A stretch of 64,000 nt of DNA from Metaruminococcus_A gallistercoris (GCA_904394975.1 CAJFNQ010000017.1:123298-187297), one strand, 5' to 3'. Positions 7,258 through 16,977 are shown, counted from the first letter of the stretch. A program made the numbers and translations. The notes: generated by a model from the letters alone, not told the origin.

Positions 7258-8319
7258 ATGAATAAAATTACTGTCAACGCCGGAAATGTATATGATGTTA
7301 TAACCGGAACCCATATTTTAGATTCAGTCAGCGAACAAACGAAAAAAGTTTCCGCCGCAAAACGAATAGCCGTCATCACCGATGATCATGTGGCTCCGTT
7401 ATATGCGCAAACGGTTTTAAATTCACTGAATCAGCACGGATATCAGTCAGCACTGTGCATAATACCGCATGGAGAAGCGTCGAAATCGATGCAGCAGCTG
7501 CAACAGCTTTACGACTTTTTATGTGAACATAAAATTACCCGAAACGATGCTCTGATTGCACTTGGCGGCGGAGTTGTAGGTGATCTTACCGGGTTTTGCG
7601 CTGCTACTTATATGCGCGGAATTGATTATATTCAAATTCCAACGACCTTTTTAGCTCAGATTGATTCTTCGGTCGGCGGAAAAACCGCAATTAATATTCC
7701 GGGCGGAAAAAATCTGGTCGGCGCATTTAAACAACCGAAAGTTGTTCTGTGTGATATGAGCACGCTTTCTACCCTTTCGGCTGAACATTTTGCCGAAGGT
7801 ACGGCAGAGGCGATCAAATATGGAATGATTCGTGATAAATGGATTTTTGAAGTCATCGAATCTGGGCAATTAAATGAACGGCTCGAGGATGTAATCCGGC
7901 GCTGTATTGAAATCAAAGCACTCATTGTCGAAAAAGATGAGTTTGATACCGGAGAACGAATGCTATTAAACTTCGGCCATACATTCGGGCACGCCATTGA
8001 AAAGCATTATAACTTTACAACTTATTCACACGGTATGGCGGTAGCCGTCGGAATGGCAAAGATTACGGCATTATCAGAACAGTACGGCATCACACATAGT
8101 GGAACAACCAAACGTCTGATTCATTGCTTAAAAAAGAATCATCTCCCGATTGAAGCGGAAATTGACAACGAGCACCTAATCGAATATAGTCTGATGGACA
8201 AAAAAGCTGGAGCCGATAATATTCACATTGTACTTGTAAAGGATATCGGCGAAAGTTTTATTCAACTCTTGTCGCGGGATGAGTACATTTCATTTGTTGA
8301 GGGAGATTACAAAGCATGA
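7258..8319 (+). CDS. aroB: 3-dehydroquinate synthase
   Basis: Converts DAHP to 3-dehydroquinate using NAD and a divalent metal. Motifs: GGGVVGDLTGFCAATYMRG, PTTFLAQIDSSVGGKTAIN, and the metal-binding GHTFGHAIE with an upstream EAIKYG. Start ATG 7258 is chosen over ATG 7249 because the AGCAGG box directly abuts the earlier codon but is 8 nt from this one (353 residues). It overlaps aroA by 4 bp (ATGA). Confidence 0.96.
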   Translation: MNKITVNAGNVYDVITGTHILDSVSEQTKKVSAAKRIAVITDDHVAPLYAQTVLNSLNQHGYQSALCIIPHGEASKSMQQLQQLYDFLCEHKITRNDALIALGGGVVGDLTGFCAATYMRGIDYIQIPTTFLAQIDSSVGGKTAINIPGGKNLVGAFKQPKVVLCDMSTLSTLSAEHFAEGTAEAIKYGMIRDKWIFEVIESGQLNERLEDVIRRCIEIKALIVEKDEFDTGERMLLNFGHTFGHAIEKHYNFTTYSHGMAVAVGMAKITALSEQYGITHSGTTKRLIHCLKKNHLPIEAEIDNEHLIEYSLMDKKAGADNIHIVLVKDIGESFIQLLSRDEYISFVEGDYKA

Positions 8320-9599
8320 ATTTGTTGTTTTCGCCTTCTCATTTACATGGAACCATACAGGCTGTCCCCTCCAAAAGCGCCTCACACCGCGCAATCATTT
8401 GTGCGGCATTGGCCAATGGAACCAGCCGTATTGATAATATAATTTTTTCGAAAGATATTTATGCAACGATTGAATGCTTAAAAGCGCTGGGAGCTCAAGT
8501 AATTTGCGAAGAAAATGCTGTTGTTGTTACCGGAGTGAGCCAGCCTTCTTCCAGCCCAACATTACCATGCTGTGAATCAGGTTCAACCCTTCGCTTTTTG
8601 ATCCCCGTAGCCGCAGTGCTTGGGTGTAACGCCCAATTTACCGGTGAAGGACGGCTTCCAAGCCGTCCGATCACACCGTATCTTGACTCGTTGCCCGCGC
8701 AAGGTATTGCGTTTGACTATCATAACACCATGCCTTTTTCCATAAGCGGGCAGTTAAAAAGCGGTATTTTTACCATTCCCGGAAACATCAGCTCACAATT
8801 TATCACTGGTTTGATGTTTGCCCTGCCCCTTTGTTCCGGTGACAGCGAAATCATAGTGACCGGAGAATTTGAATCCCGTCCATACGTTCAAATGACCGCG
8901 GATATGCTTGAAAAATTTGGGATTTACATTGATGTCAACGATAATCATATCAACATTAAAGGAAGCCAAACCTATTCGCCCGCTAATATTACTGTTGAAG
9001 GCGATTTTTCACAAGCTGCCTTTTTTCTGGTTGCAGGCGCTATTGGAACCAGTCCGATTACAGTGAATGGGTTAGACTATAACCATACCTCACAGGGTGA
9101 CCGCATGATCATAGATCTGCTGAAACAATGCGGCGCTGATGTTTTGGTAACACCTTCATCCGTTACGGTTTCCCCTGCCGCAAAAAAACTCATGCCTTTT
9201 TCCGCAGATGTGCGGGATATACCGGATTTGGTTCCAATCATGGCCATACTCGCCGCTCGCTGTGACGGCACATCAAATATTCATCACGCACAGCGGCTGA
9301 AATTAAAAGAAAGCGACCGTCTGCAAGCGGTTGCTGATCTGCTTCATGCAATCGGCGGACAAGCCGACGCACGAGAGGATGGGCTGACAATTCAGGGAAC
9401 TGCTTTCCGTTCCGGAACAGTATCCAGCATGAACGATCACAGGATCGCAATGGCCGCAGCCGTTGCCTCTACCGTGTCCTCAGGCGATACCACGTTGCTG
9501 CAAGCGGAAGCAGTTGAAAAATCATACCCCGGATTTTACCGGGATTATCAAACTTTGGGAGGAATCTGTCGTGTCATCGACGTGGAACAGAACACTTAA
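8316..9599 (+). CDS. aroA: 3-phosphoshikimate 1-carboxyvinyltransferase (EPSP synthase)
   Basis: Transfers enolpyruvyl from PEP to shikimate 3-phosphate. The 427-residue product shows the duplicated EPSP fold with SKSASHRAIICAALANG, CCESGSTLRFLIPVAA, the GEGRLPSRP signature, and the late RLKLKESDRLQAVAD and MNDHRIAMAAAVAS segments. A GGGAG box inside aroB precedes it. The 4-bp overlap with aroB and 29-bp overlap with aroC imply coupling. Confidence 0.97.
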   Translation: MNLLFSPSHLHGTIQAVPSKSASHRAIICAALANGTSRIDNIIFSKDIYATIECLKALGAQVICEENAVVVTGVSQPSSSPTLPCCESGSTLRFLIPVAAVLGCNAQFTGEGRLPSRPITPYLDSLPAQGIAFDYHNTMPFSISGQLKSGIFTIPGNISSQFITGLMFALPLCSGDSEIIVTGEFESRPYVQMTADMLEKFGIYIDVNDNHINIKGSQTYSPANITVEGDFSQAAFFLVAGAIGTSPITVNGLDYNHTSQGDRMIIDLLKQCGADVLVTPSSVTVSPAAKKLMPFSADVRDIPDLVPIMAILAARCDGTSNIHHAQRLKLKESDRLQAVADLLHAIGGQADAREDGLTIQGTAFRSGTVSSMNDHRIAMAAAVASTVSSGDTTLLQAEAVEKSYPGFYRDYQTLGGICRVIDVEQNT

Positions 9600-10668
9600 A
9601 CTATCCATTTTCGGCGAATCACACGGAAAAGCAATCGGAATGGTTTTGGATAACCTTCCCGCCGGTGAAGCGATTGACCTGGACGAACTTCACGCATTCA
9701 CCCGTCGCCGTATTGCCAAAAAAGGAGATACCACCACGACGGCTCGCGCGGAAGCTGACTTGGCCGAACTGGTTTCAGGTTATTATAACGGTGTAACAAC
9801 CGGCACGCCGCTCACCGGAATCATTCAAAATACCGATACACGCTCCAAGGACTATGGCGAAATGCAACATCTTGCTCGACCCGGACACGCGGATTACACA
9901 GGATATTTGCGTTATCATGGTTTTAACGATATTCGCGGAGGAGGACATTTCTCCGGGCGGCTGACCGCTCCTTTGGTTCTAGCAGGTGGTATATGCAAAC
10001 AAATTTTGGAACGCCGCGGAGTGTATGTCGCTTCTCACATATTGTCCATCCGAGACACATCGGATCAAACATTTTGTCCAACAAATATTTCCTTAGAACT
10101 GGTGAAATCGTTGCAAACAAGCGCATTTCCGGTAATTGATCCAAATTGCGAACAGGAAATGCGCCGTGTCATTGACGAAGCTCGTCTTGCACAGGATTCT
10201 GTGGGCGGTGTCATCGAGTGCTGTGTCATTGGACTTCCTGCGGGTGTCGGCTCCCCTATATTTGACGGAATTGAAAATGTAATTTCGTCTATTGTTTTCG
10301 GAATCCCGGCAGTAAAAGGGATCGAATTCGGCGACGGCTTCGCGAGCACACATCGTTTTGGCAGCGAAAACAACGATTCCTTCTATACTGAAGATGATAT
10401 TGTAAAAACTAAAAGCAACCACAACGGAGGAATTTTAGGAGGAATATCCTCCGGCATGCCTATTATTTTCCGAACGGCAATCAAACCAACATCTTCTATT
10501 TCACAGCCGCAGCAAACAATCGATTACAAAACATTGGAAAACACAACAATCGAAGTACGCGGAAGGCACGACCCATGCATCGCCGTTCGTGCTGCTGTTG
10601 TGGTTGAAGCAGCTACAAATCTTGCAATTCTTGATTTGATGATCGAACACGGAATAATCAAGCTGTAA
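9571..10668 (+). CDS. aroC: Chorismate synthase
   Basis: Makes chorismate from EPSP with reduced FMN, the last common step. The frame opens at 9463, but the family N-terminus (SSTWNRTLKLSIFGESHG) starts at the GTG at 9571, which has GGGAGGAATCTG just upstream; this gives 365 residues. Visible signatures are FGESHGKAIG, GHADYTGYLRY, DIRGGGHFSGRLTA and the late RGRHDPCIAVRA. It ends the operon and is followed by a strong terminator. Confidence 0.95.
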   Translation: MSSTWNRTLKLSIFGESHGKAIGMVLDNLPAGEAIDLDELHAFTRRRIAKKGDTTTTARAEADLAELVSGYYNGVTTGTPLTGIIQNTDTRSKDYGEMQHLARPGHADYTGYLRYHGFNDIRGGGHFSGRLTAPLVLAGGICKQILERRGVYVASHILSIRDTSDQTFCPTNISLELVKSLQTSAFPVIDPNCEQEMRRVIDEARLAQDSVGGVIECCVIGLPAGVGSPIFDGIENVISSIVFGIPAVKGIEFGDGFASTHRFGSENNDSFYTEDDIVKTKSNHNGGILGGISSGMPIIFRTAIKPTSSISQPQQTIDYKTLENTTIEVRGRHDPCIAVRAAVVVEAATNLAILDLMIEHGIIKL

Positions 10669-10726
10669 CAGGAATTTGTTTCTTTTCATTCTTAAATTTA
10701 TAAGTAAATTTTATTTAAGCCAAAAG

Positions 10727-10759
10727 AAAAGCAGTCCGTTAAAAACGGACTGCTTTTTT
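10727..10759. terminator. Bidirectional terminator between aroC and yebC
   Basis: AAAAGCAGTCCGTT (10727-10740), a 3-nt loop, AACGGACTGCTTTT (10744-10757), with T tracts readable on both strands. It serves the convergent aroC (plus) and yebC (minus). Confidence 0.92.
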
Positions 10760-10777
10760 AAAACATAATTCTTAAAA

Positions 10778-11518
10778 TTATTCTTCCTCTTCTTCCGGCA
10801 TATCCCAGTTGTGATACACGTTCTGAACATCATCGTTATCTTCCAGATGTTCCAGAAGCAAGTTCATTTTCAGAATATGATCCGGATCCGTTAAAGTAAC
10901 ATAGGTAGATGGAACCATTTCAATATCAGCAGAAACAAATTCATAACCCATCTGTTCCAAGCTATCGCGAACTTCGCGAAAGTTCGCCGGGTCAACCGTA
11001 ATCTCTACTTCATCCTCATCAATGTTATAGTCATCAGCGCCTGATTCCATGATATCTTCCATCAGCTTTTCTTCATCTGTAAAGGTATTATCCATAAGAA
11101 TAATGCCTTTTTCGGAAAACATAAAGGAAACACAACCGGAAGTACCAAGATTTCCACCGAATTTATCAAAATAATGACGAACATCAGAAGCGGTACGGTT
11201 ACGGTTATCGGTTAACGCTTCCACAATAACCGCTACGCCGTTAGGGCCGTAGCCCTCATAAACAATGCTTTCGTACTCATTTTTATCGCCGCTTCCAGCA
11301 GCTTTTTTAATAATACGGTCAATATTATCATTCGGAACATTGTTGGATTTTGCTTTGGAAATCAAATCGCGAAGCTTGCCGTTTGAATTCGGATCAGCTC
11401 CACCTTCTTTTACAGCAACAGCGATTTCACGCCCGATTTTAGTAAAAACCTTTGCTTTCTGCGCATCTGTTTTTTCTTTTTTACGCTTAATATTGTTCCA
11501 TTTCGAATGCCCAGACAT
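10778..11518 (-). CDS. yebC: YebC/PmpR family translation or transcription factor
   Basis: A 246-residue TACO1/YebC family protein starting MSGHSKWNNIKRKKEKTDAQ, with VFTKIGREIAVAVKEGG and YEGYGPNGVAVIVEALTDN. Family members act as DNA-binding regulators in some bacteria, and recent work links YebC to translation of difficult (proline-rich) motifs. GGAAGGAAG precedes the ATG. It has its own promoter overlapping the 3' end of the phosphatase gene upstream. Confidence 0.95.
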   Translation of the reverse strand: MSGHSKWNNIKRKKEKTDAQKAKVFTKIGREIAVAVKEGGADPNSNGKLRDLISKAKSNNVPNDNIDRIIKKAAGSGDKNEYESIVYEGYGPNGVAVIVEALTDNRNRTASDVRHYFDKFGGNLGTSGCVSFMFSEKGIILMDNTFTDEEKLMEDIMESGADDYNIDEDEVEITVDPANFREVRDSLEQMGYEFVSADIEMVPSTYVTLTDPDHILKMNLLLEHLEDNDDVQNVYHNWDMPEEEEE

Positions 11519-11553
11519 AAATTACTTCCTTCCTATCTCAATCATACTTTTCT

Positions 11554-11582
11554 ATTTTACACCAAAAAGTTATTTAATTCAA
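11554..11582 (-). promoter_or_regulatory. Promoter for yebC
   Basis: Minus-strand TTGAAT (11582-11577), 17-bp spacer, TAAAAT (11559-11554). It overlaps the stop of the HAD phosphatase gene. Confidence 0.55.
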
Positions 11583-12233
11583 GATGTCTAAAATAGCAAG
11601 CAGATCAGTTGGATGATTGATAATATAATCTGCCCCGGCATGCTCCAGCTCATCAATTCCGCGGAATCCCCACGCGGCACCCGCAATAGGAATTTCTGCA
11701 TTATGCGCAAACAATACGTCAACATCAGAATCGCCGCAATAGAAGCAATTCTCCGGTTTCATATGCAATGCTTCCATACAGTGTACCAAGGCATCCGGCG
11801 CCGGCTTTTTGGGAACGTCATCCGTTGCTCCTGAAATATAATCGAAATCAATCTCAGGAAAAAGCGTTTCTACAATGGTATGCACAAAAGAATCCGGCTT
11901 ATTGCTGATAACCGCCAGTTTAAAGTGCTCATCCTGTAAACGCTCAAGGACTTCCGAAATCATTTCGTACGGCTTTGTTTGATTACAATAGCACTGGTTG
12001 TAGTACTTTTCAAATATGCGGCATCCTTCCGCAATATTTTTTTCGGTTCTCTGTTCCGGCGGAAGCGCGCGTTCAAACAATACTTTTACACCGCTTCCAA
12101 CAAAATGACGATATTCATTTACATCATGCTGCGGAAAACCTAATTCACTCAGTGCATGATTGGATGCATCCGCCAAATCGGCGAGAGAATTTACCAATGT
12201 GCCATCCAAATCAAACGCAATGCATTTTATCAT
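11574..12233 (-). CDS. HAD-family hydrolase, phosphoglycolate phosphatase-like
   Basis: A 219-residue HAD hydrolase with motif I DLDGTLVNS (nucleophile Asp), motif II VISNKPDSF and motif IV GDSDVDVLFAHNA. The cap domain is between residues about 15 and 85. Length and the GLPQHD-like cap resemble Gph/phosphoglycolate phosphatases, but HAD substrate specificity cannot be read from sequence. It lies 15 bp after lysC, so it probably shares the hom-thrB-lysC transcript. A metabolic repair or aminoacid-phosphate phosphatase role is possible. Confidence 0.88.
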   Translation of the reverse strand: MIKCIAFDLDGTLVNSLADLADASNHALSELGFPQHDVNEYRHFVGSGVKVLFERALPPEQRTEKNIAEGCRIFEKYYNQCYCNQTKPYEMISEVLERLQDEHFKLAVISNKPDSFVHTIVETLFPEIDFDYISGATDDVPKKPAPDALVHCMEALHMKPENCFYCGDSDVDVLFAHNAEIPIAGAAWGFRGIDELEHAGADYIINHPTDLLAILDILN

Positions 12234-12248
12234 GTCAATTACCTTATC

Positions 12249-13454
12249 TTATCCAAGAAAAGCATCGTGAACCACGCGCAACGCTTTTTCACTTTCTTCT
12301 TTGTCGATCAATACCGAGATTTTAATTTCACTGGTCGAAATCATGTTAATATTGATTCCGGCTTCAAAGAGAGCCTCAAACATTGTCGTTGCAACCCCTG
12401 CGTTGGTCTGCATACCCGCGCCAACAATAGAAAGTTTACAAACATTATCATTCAGCTCAATTGCCTGTGCCTCAAGTGCCTGTTTATTTTCTTCCAATAC
12501 CTTTACGGCAAGATCTTTATGATCAGAAGAAACAGTAAAGCTGATATCTTTTGTACCATCACGACCAATCGACTGAAGAATAATGTCAACATTGATATTA
12601 TTCTTGCTCATAAGAGAAAATACTTTAAACGCAATGCCCGGCTTATCCGGAAGACCGATTACAGCAATTCTTGCAACATTATTGTCACGTGTAACGCCTC
12701 GAATCAACATTTTTTCCACAGGAATGACCTCCTTAACCTTTGTACCCGGTTTTTTCTCCAGACTGGACAATACTTCAAGATTCACGTTATACTTTTTGGC
12801 CATTTCAACCGAACGATTGTGAAGAACCTGTGCACCAAGTGTGGCCAACTCAAGCATTTCGTCAAATGAAATTTCATCAAGTTTCTTCGCTGTTTTAACG
12901 ATTCGCGGATCAGCTGTATAAACGCCGTCTACATCCGTATAGATCTGGCAAAGATCTGCTTTTAACGCCGCCGCAAGAGCAACAGCACTCGTATCGGAAC
13001 CGCCACGGCCAAGCGTAGTGATATCACCATAGCGCGAAAGCCCCTGGAAGCCGGCAACAATTACAATGTTGTTTTTATCCAGTTCTTTATGCAGCCTTTC
13101 ACCTTCGATTCTGCGAATTCTCGCAGAGGAATGAGCGGATGTCGTTTCAAATCCAGCCTGCCACCCTGTAAGCGAAACAACCGGATAACCAAGCTTTTCA
13201 ATTGCCATGGCCAGCAAAGAAATGGAAATTTGTTCCCCTGTTGCCAGAAGCATATCCATTTCACGCTTGGATGGATTTTCGTTGATCTCTTTTGCTTTTT
13301 CAATCAGATCATCCGTCGTGTCACCCTGTGCAGAAACAACAACCACAACCTGATTACCAGCTTTGTAGGTATCTGTTACAATATGGGCTACGTTCATGAC
13401 ACGCTCAGCATCCCTAACAGATGTACCTCCAAATTTTTGTACAATTAGCGCCAT
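12249..13454 (-). CDS. lysC: Aspartate kinase
   Basis: Phosphorylates aspartate, the entry to Lys, Thr and Met synthesis. The product (401 residues from ATG 13454, which has GAGGAGGG upstream) starts MALIVQKFGGTSVRD. It contains the kinase domain (GRGGSDTSAVALAAAL, TDVDGVYTADPR) and two C-terminal ACT domains (ITRDNNVARIAVIGLPDKPG and VSIVGAGMQTNAGV-like text). The ACT pair indicates feedback inhibition. It is the third gene after hom and thrB. Confidence 0.96.
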   Translation of the reverse strand: MALIVQKFGGTSVRDAERVMNVAHIVTDTYKAGNQVVVVVSAQGDTTDDLIEKAKEINENPSKREMDMLLATGEQISISLLAMAIEKLGYPVVSLTGWQAGFETTSAHSSARIRRIEGERLHKELDKNNIVIVAGFQGLSRYGDITTLGRGGSDTSAVALAAALKADLCQIYTDVDGVYTADPRIVKTAKKLDEISFDEMLELATLGAQVLHNRSVEMAKKYNVNLEVLSSLEKKPGTKVKEVIPVEKMLIRGVTRDNNVARIAVIGLPDKPGIAFKVFSLMSKNNINVDIILQSIGRDGTKDISFTVSSDHKDLAVKVLEENKQALEAQAIELNDNVCKLSIVGAGMQTNAGVATTMFEALFEAGININMISTSEIKISVLIDKEESEKALRVVHDAFLG

Positions 13455-13478
13455 TGGCTTGTACCCTCCTCTTAACAT

Positions 13479-14363
13479 TTACATAATTTGAGTTCCCGTG
13501 TTATCTATGGTAAGGCCTTTGATCTCCCAATGAAGATCTTCTGATTCCAGATAGCGTTTCATAACCGGTACAAAACTCTTATCCAGACCATTTACAACAG
13601 CCATGATTGTTGGACCAGCGCCGCTGACATACACAGCATATGCCCCATAATCATAACACTTTTTCATCACGTTTTCAGCATGTGAAATAAGCGGTAAACG
13701 ATATGGTTGATGAAGCACATCTTCCACCGAAACGCGAAGATTTTCATATTTACCGGTCAATAAAGACGAAGAAAACAGCGCAGCGCGCGACAGATTGTGT
13801 ACAGCATCTTTAAACGGTATCGTCTTCGGAAGGCATTGCCGTGCTACCGATGTTTTCAATTCAAAATCCGGAATAATCGCTACAAAATGCAGACGACTGT
13901 CAACTTCCTGCCGAACATAATGCACTTTACCGCCATCAAACACAGAAGTAACAATACCGCCCAGAAGCGCAGGCGTTGTATTATCCGGGTGTCCTTCCAG
14001 CCTTGCAGCCAGGTCCACCAGATCATCCACTCCAAGCGGCTTCCCTAAAAGAATATTACCGGCAAGCAAACCTGCTACAATACAGGATGAACTGCTTCCC
14101 AGCCCTCTTGTCATCGGAATTCGATTCACCTGTTCTATCTTAAGTCCTTTTAACTGCTTGCCGCACTCTTCGTAAAGAGTACGAACCGTTGAATAGACCA
14201 AGTTCGTCTCATCCGTTGGGATATCCGTATCATCCAACGAACGAATACAGACATCATCAGACTCATCAATATAGAAATCATTGTATAAGCTTACCGCAAG
14301 GCCAAGAGCATCAAAACCGGCGCCGAGATTTGCACTGGTTGCTGGAACTTTAACCGTAATCAT
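13479..14363 (-). CDS. thrB: Homoserine kinase
   Basis: GHMP-family kinase that phosphorylates homoserine for threonine synthesis. It has the N-terminal VKVPATSANLGAGFDALGLA, the ATP-binding loop MTRGLGSSSSCIVAGLLA, and the C-terminal YVSGAGPTIMAV. The ATG at 14363 overlaps the hom stop as TGATG; a TTG one codon earlier is a poorer choice. The product has 294 residues. Threonine synthase is not in the window. Confidence 0.96.
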   Translation of the reverse strand: MITVKVPATSANLGAGFDALGLAVSLYNDFYIDESDDVCIRSLDDTDIPTDETNLVYSTVRTLYEECGKQLKGLKIEQVNRIPMTRGLGSSSSCIVAGLLAGNILLGKPLGVDDLVDLAARLEGHPDNTTPALLGGIVTSVFDGGKVHYVRQEVDSRLHFVAIIPDFELKTSVARQCLPKTIPFKDAVHNLSRAALFSSSLLTGKYENLRVSVEDVLHQPYRLPLISHAENVMKKCYDYGAYAVYVSGAGPTIMAVVNGLDKSFVPVMKRYLESEDLHWEIKGLTIDNTGTQIM

Positions 14364-15601
14364 CAATAATCAAACACCCTGATCTTCGAAAGCACCTGTA
14401 CGTGCTCACAACTGTCTAAAACCTGTTCCAATTCTTTCTCACAAATTGGTTCTGTGATAAACGCACATTCTCCATCCGGCATATCCGCACGCATTAAGAA
14501 CTCTTTAACGTTTATTTTCGATTGAAGTTTTTCTTTTAAACCAGCCTGTTCAGAACGGCAGCGTACAAAGAAAGAAAGAGGAACGCCCTTGTAATCCACC
14601 ACATAATCCGCATCATCCGAGTCGGACCAATGGAGAGAAGCATTCGTACCCGGTGCCTTCACCGCATCAATAACATCGGCAACTACCGCACTGGCAGTCG
14701 GCAGTTTTCCTGCTCCCTTTCCATAAAAAACAACGTCACCGGTTGCGTCTCCCCGTACAAGAATGCCGTTGAACACATCCTCAATACTGGAAAGCTGACT
14801 TCCGCATTTAATAAATGCGGGAGAAACCATAACGAACAATTTCCCGTCATCCAACAATTTAGCACAGCCGATTAATTTAATAACGCTGTCAAAGCTCTCC
14901 GCATAAGCCACGTCGTCCAGCGTAATTTGCGTAATTCCTTCGGTATAAACAAATTGAGGATACACATGCTTACCAAAAGCCAGCGCCGACAGAATACAAA
15001 TTTTACGGCACGCATCCAAACCTTCCACATCCGCAGCCGGATTGCGCTCTGCATATCCCAGTTGCTGAGCAAGCTTCAACGCTTCGTCAAACTGCATGTG
15101 TTCACGAATCATTTTTGTTAAGATGAAATTGGTCGTACCGTTTAAAATACCCGCGATTTCCGTAATCTTATTTGCGGCAAGGCACATATGCATGGGGCGA
15201 ATAATCGGAATTCCTCCGCCAACACTCGCTTCAAAAAAGAAATTCACATTATTGTTTTTCGCAACTTCCAGCAACTCAGCCCCTTTTTCCGCAACAAGCT
15301 CTTTGTTGGAAGTAACAACCGACTTCTTAGCGTTCAGTGAAGCCTTTACATAATCATACGCCGGACGCAGACCGCCCATAACTTCTACGACTACGGAAAT
15401 TTCCGGATCGTTTAAAATATCATCAAAATTCTTGGTGAATTTATGTGAGTAAGGAAGATCATTAAAATCCCGCAAATCGAGAATTTTTTTGATTTCAATG
15501 ACCTCGCCGGCTTTATCTGAAATGGATGAATGATTCATTTCAAGCAGTTCCGCAACACCAGAGCCGACTACCCCGTGCCCGAGTACCGCAATTTTAGCCA
15601 T
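14363..15601 (-). CDS. hom: Homoserine dehydrogenase
   Basis: Reduces aspartate semialdehyde to homoserine. It has the NAD(P)-binding motif GHGVVGSG at residues about 8-15, the catalytic-domain stretch GGGIPIIRPM and GILNGTTNFILTKM, and a C-terminal ACT domain for threonine feedback. Start ATG 15601 (412 residues) has AAGGGGCG upstream; a TTG at 15610 also reads in frame. It follows the ACT-domain gene by 18 bp. Confidence 0.96.
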   Translation of the reverse strand: MAKIAVLGHGVVGSGVAELLEMNHSSISDKAGEVIEIKKILDLRDFNDLPYSHKFTKNFDDILNDPEISVVVEVMGGLRPAYDYVKASLNAKKSVVTSNKELVAEKGAELLEVAKNNNVNFFFEASVGGGIPIIRPMHMCLAANKITEIAGILNGTTNFILTKMIREHMQFDEALKLAQQLGYAERNPAADVEGLDACRKICILSALAFGKHVYPQFVYTEGITQITLDDVAYAESFDSVIKLIGCAKLLDDGKLFVMVSPAFIKCGSQLSSIEDVFNGILVRGDATGDVVFYGKGAGKLPTASAVVADVIDAVKAPGTNASLHWSDSDDADYVVDYKGVPLSFFVRCRSEQAGLKEKLQSKINVKEFLMRADMPDGECAFITEPICEKELEQVLDSCEHVQVLSKIRVFDY

Positions 15602-15619
15602 AATGGACAACGCCCCTTT

Positions 15620-16051
15620 TTAAATTATTTTTACATCGATCACACCGTTGATCCGTTTCAGCGATTCTGTCATTTCAACTCGATTGGTTTCATCGCTTGA
15701 CGGACGAATGGAAATCGTAACGACTGCCACTTTATCATTGGGTATATTCTGGTTTACCGTCAACACATTTGCGCGTACCGCATATAAGCAGGTCAATACT
15801 TGAGAAAGTATTCCCGGTTCATCCTCCAGCAACAACTGAAATGTAATGATTTCGTTGCTCATCCGTTCGTCATAAATAAATATTCGGTCGCGGTATTTAT
15901 AAAATGCCCCACGGGAAATATCCACCATTTTACACGCTTCGCTTGACGATTTCGCTGTTCCCTTGGCCAGTAAATTTTTTGCCTGCAAAACTTTATGAAA
16001 AACCTCAGGCAACACTTCGGAATCAACGAGAATATACTGATTTGTCTCCAT
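15620..16051 (-). CDS. ACT domain-containing protein, PheB/UPF0735 type
   Basis: A 143-residue protein with an N-terminal helical or HTH-like region (AKSSSEACKMVDISRGAFYKY) and a C-terminal ACT domain (ITFQLLLEDEPGILSQVLTCL). This matches the UPF0735/PheB family found near phe or hom genes in Firmicutes. An amino-acid-binding regulatory role is likely, but no specific function is established. It heads the hom-thrB-lysC operon and has its own promoter. Confidence 0.9.
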   Translation of the reverse strand: METNQYILVDSEVLPEVFHKVLQAKNLLAKGTAKSSSEACKMVDISRGAFYKYRDRIFIYDERMSNEIITFQLLLEDEPGILSQVLTCLYAVRANVLTVNQNIPNDKVAVVTISIRPSSDETNRVEMTESLKRINGVIDVKII

Positions 16052-16094
16052 GAAAGTCCACCACCAATATACATCTGTCTACCAAACGTATACA

Positions 16095-16123
16095 AGTGTA
16101 ACATTTCTTTCCAGAAGTTACAA
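16095..16123 (-). promoter_or_regulatory. Promoter for the ACT-hom-thrB-lysC operon
   Basis: Minus-strand TTGTAA (16123-16118), 17-bp spacer, TACACT (16100-16095), with a short leader of about 37 nt. No T-box or riboswitch was seen in the 245 bp between this operon and hisE. Confidence 0.55.
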
Positions 16124-16250
16124 AACTGTTTATTTATCAAATTCTTCTATTTATAAGGATTATTCAATATAAAGACAAAATAAGTCTCAAATACTAATAT
16201 AATCGCTTAATTTCTATATGTTACATCAATATCAGCTAATAAAATAGTGA

Positions 16251-16290
16251 AAAAGCGATGCTTTTTGTGCAATATCACAGCATCGCTTTT
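16251..16290 (-). terminator. Terminator of the his operon
   Basis: On the minus strand AAAAGCGATGCT (16290-16279) pairs with AGCATCGCTTTT (16262-16251), a perfect 12-bp stem with a 16-nt loop, followed by a T run. It lies 7 bp after the hisE stop. Confidence 0.88.
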
Positions 16291-16296
16291 CTGGCC

Positions 16297-16620
16297 TTAG
16301 CTATTACGGTCAACCTGATGAAATTTTTTCAGATTGCCGATTTTCTGACGGCGCGTTTCCAGAATTCCAGCGACGTCATCTACCGAAATTCCCTTTTGAT
16401 TCATCAACACCAAAACATGATAAACCAAATCGCAAATTTCATTTTTCAATTCTTCCGGATCATCGTTTTTAGACGCGATAATCATTTCGGAGCACTCTTC
16501 CCCGCATTTTTTCAGGATTTTATCCAAACCCTGATTAAATAAATAACAGGTATATGAACCTTCTTCCGGGTTATTTTTTCTGCCTTCAATTACCTCATAA
16601 AGACCTTTAATTACATCCAT
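16297..16620 (-). CDS. hisE: Phosphoribosyl-ATP pyrophosphatase
   Basis: Second step of histidine synthesis, hydrolysing PR-ATP to PR-AMP. A 107-residue MazG-like all-alpha protein with GSYTCYLFNQGLDKILKKCGEE and LKNEICDLVYHVLVLM, carrying the metal-binding Glu/Asp residues. It is separate from hisI, whereas enterobacteria fuse the two. Last gene of the operon. Confidence 0.96.
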   Translation of the reverse strand: MDVIKGLYEVIEGRKNNPEEGSYTCYLFNQGLDKILKKCGEECSEMIIASKNDDPEELKNEICDLVYHVLVLMNQKGISVDDVAGILETRRQKIGNLKKFHQVDRNS

Positions 16621-16638
16621 CTTAACAAATTCCTTTCT

Positions 16639-16965
16639 TTACTTTTCAGCGTGATAAATTTCCTTGAAAAAGCAACTGTAATTACCGGTATGACAAGCAA
16701 CGCCGGTTTGATGAACTTTAACCAGAAGCGTGTCATCATCACAATCAGCGGTAATGCTTACTACTTTTTGAAGATGGCCGCTCGTAGCGCCCTTATTCCA
16801 AAGCTCCTGTCTGGAACGGCTGTAAAACCAGGTATACCCTGTTTCAAACGTTTTCTGCAAGCTTTCGCGGTTCATGTATGCCAGCATCAGCACTTCACCG
16901 TTGGATTCCTCCACAACAATAGCGGGAATCAAATCGCCTTTTTGAAAATATTTTTCAAAATCCAT
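16639..16965 (-). CDS. hisI: Phosphoribosyl-AMP cyclohydrolase
   Basis: Opens the purine ring of PR-AMP, third step. A 108-residue zinc enzyme with LMLAYMNRESLQKT, TGYTWFYSRSRQELWNKG and the metal ligands in TADCDDDTLLVKV and GVACHTGNYSCFF. GGAGG precedes the ATG. Confidence 0.97.
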   Translation of the reverse strand: MDFEKYFQKGDLIPAIVVEESNGEVLMLAYMNRESLQKTFETGYTWFYSRSRQELWNKGATSGHLQKVVSITADCDDDTLLVKVHQTGVACHTGNYSCFFKEIYHAEK

Positions 16966-16977
16966 TAAAATCCTCCA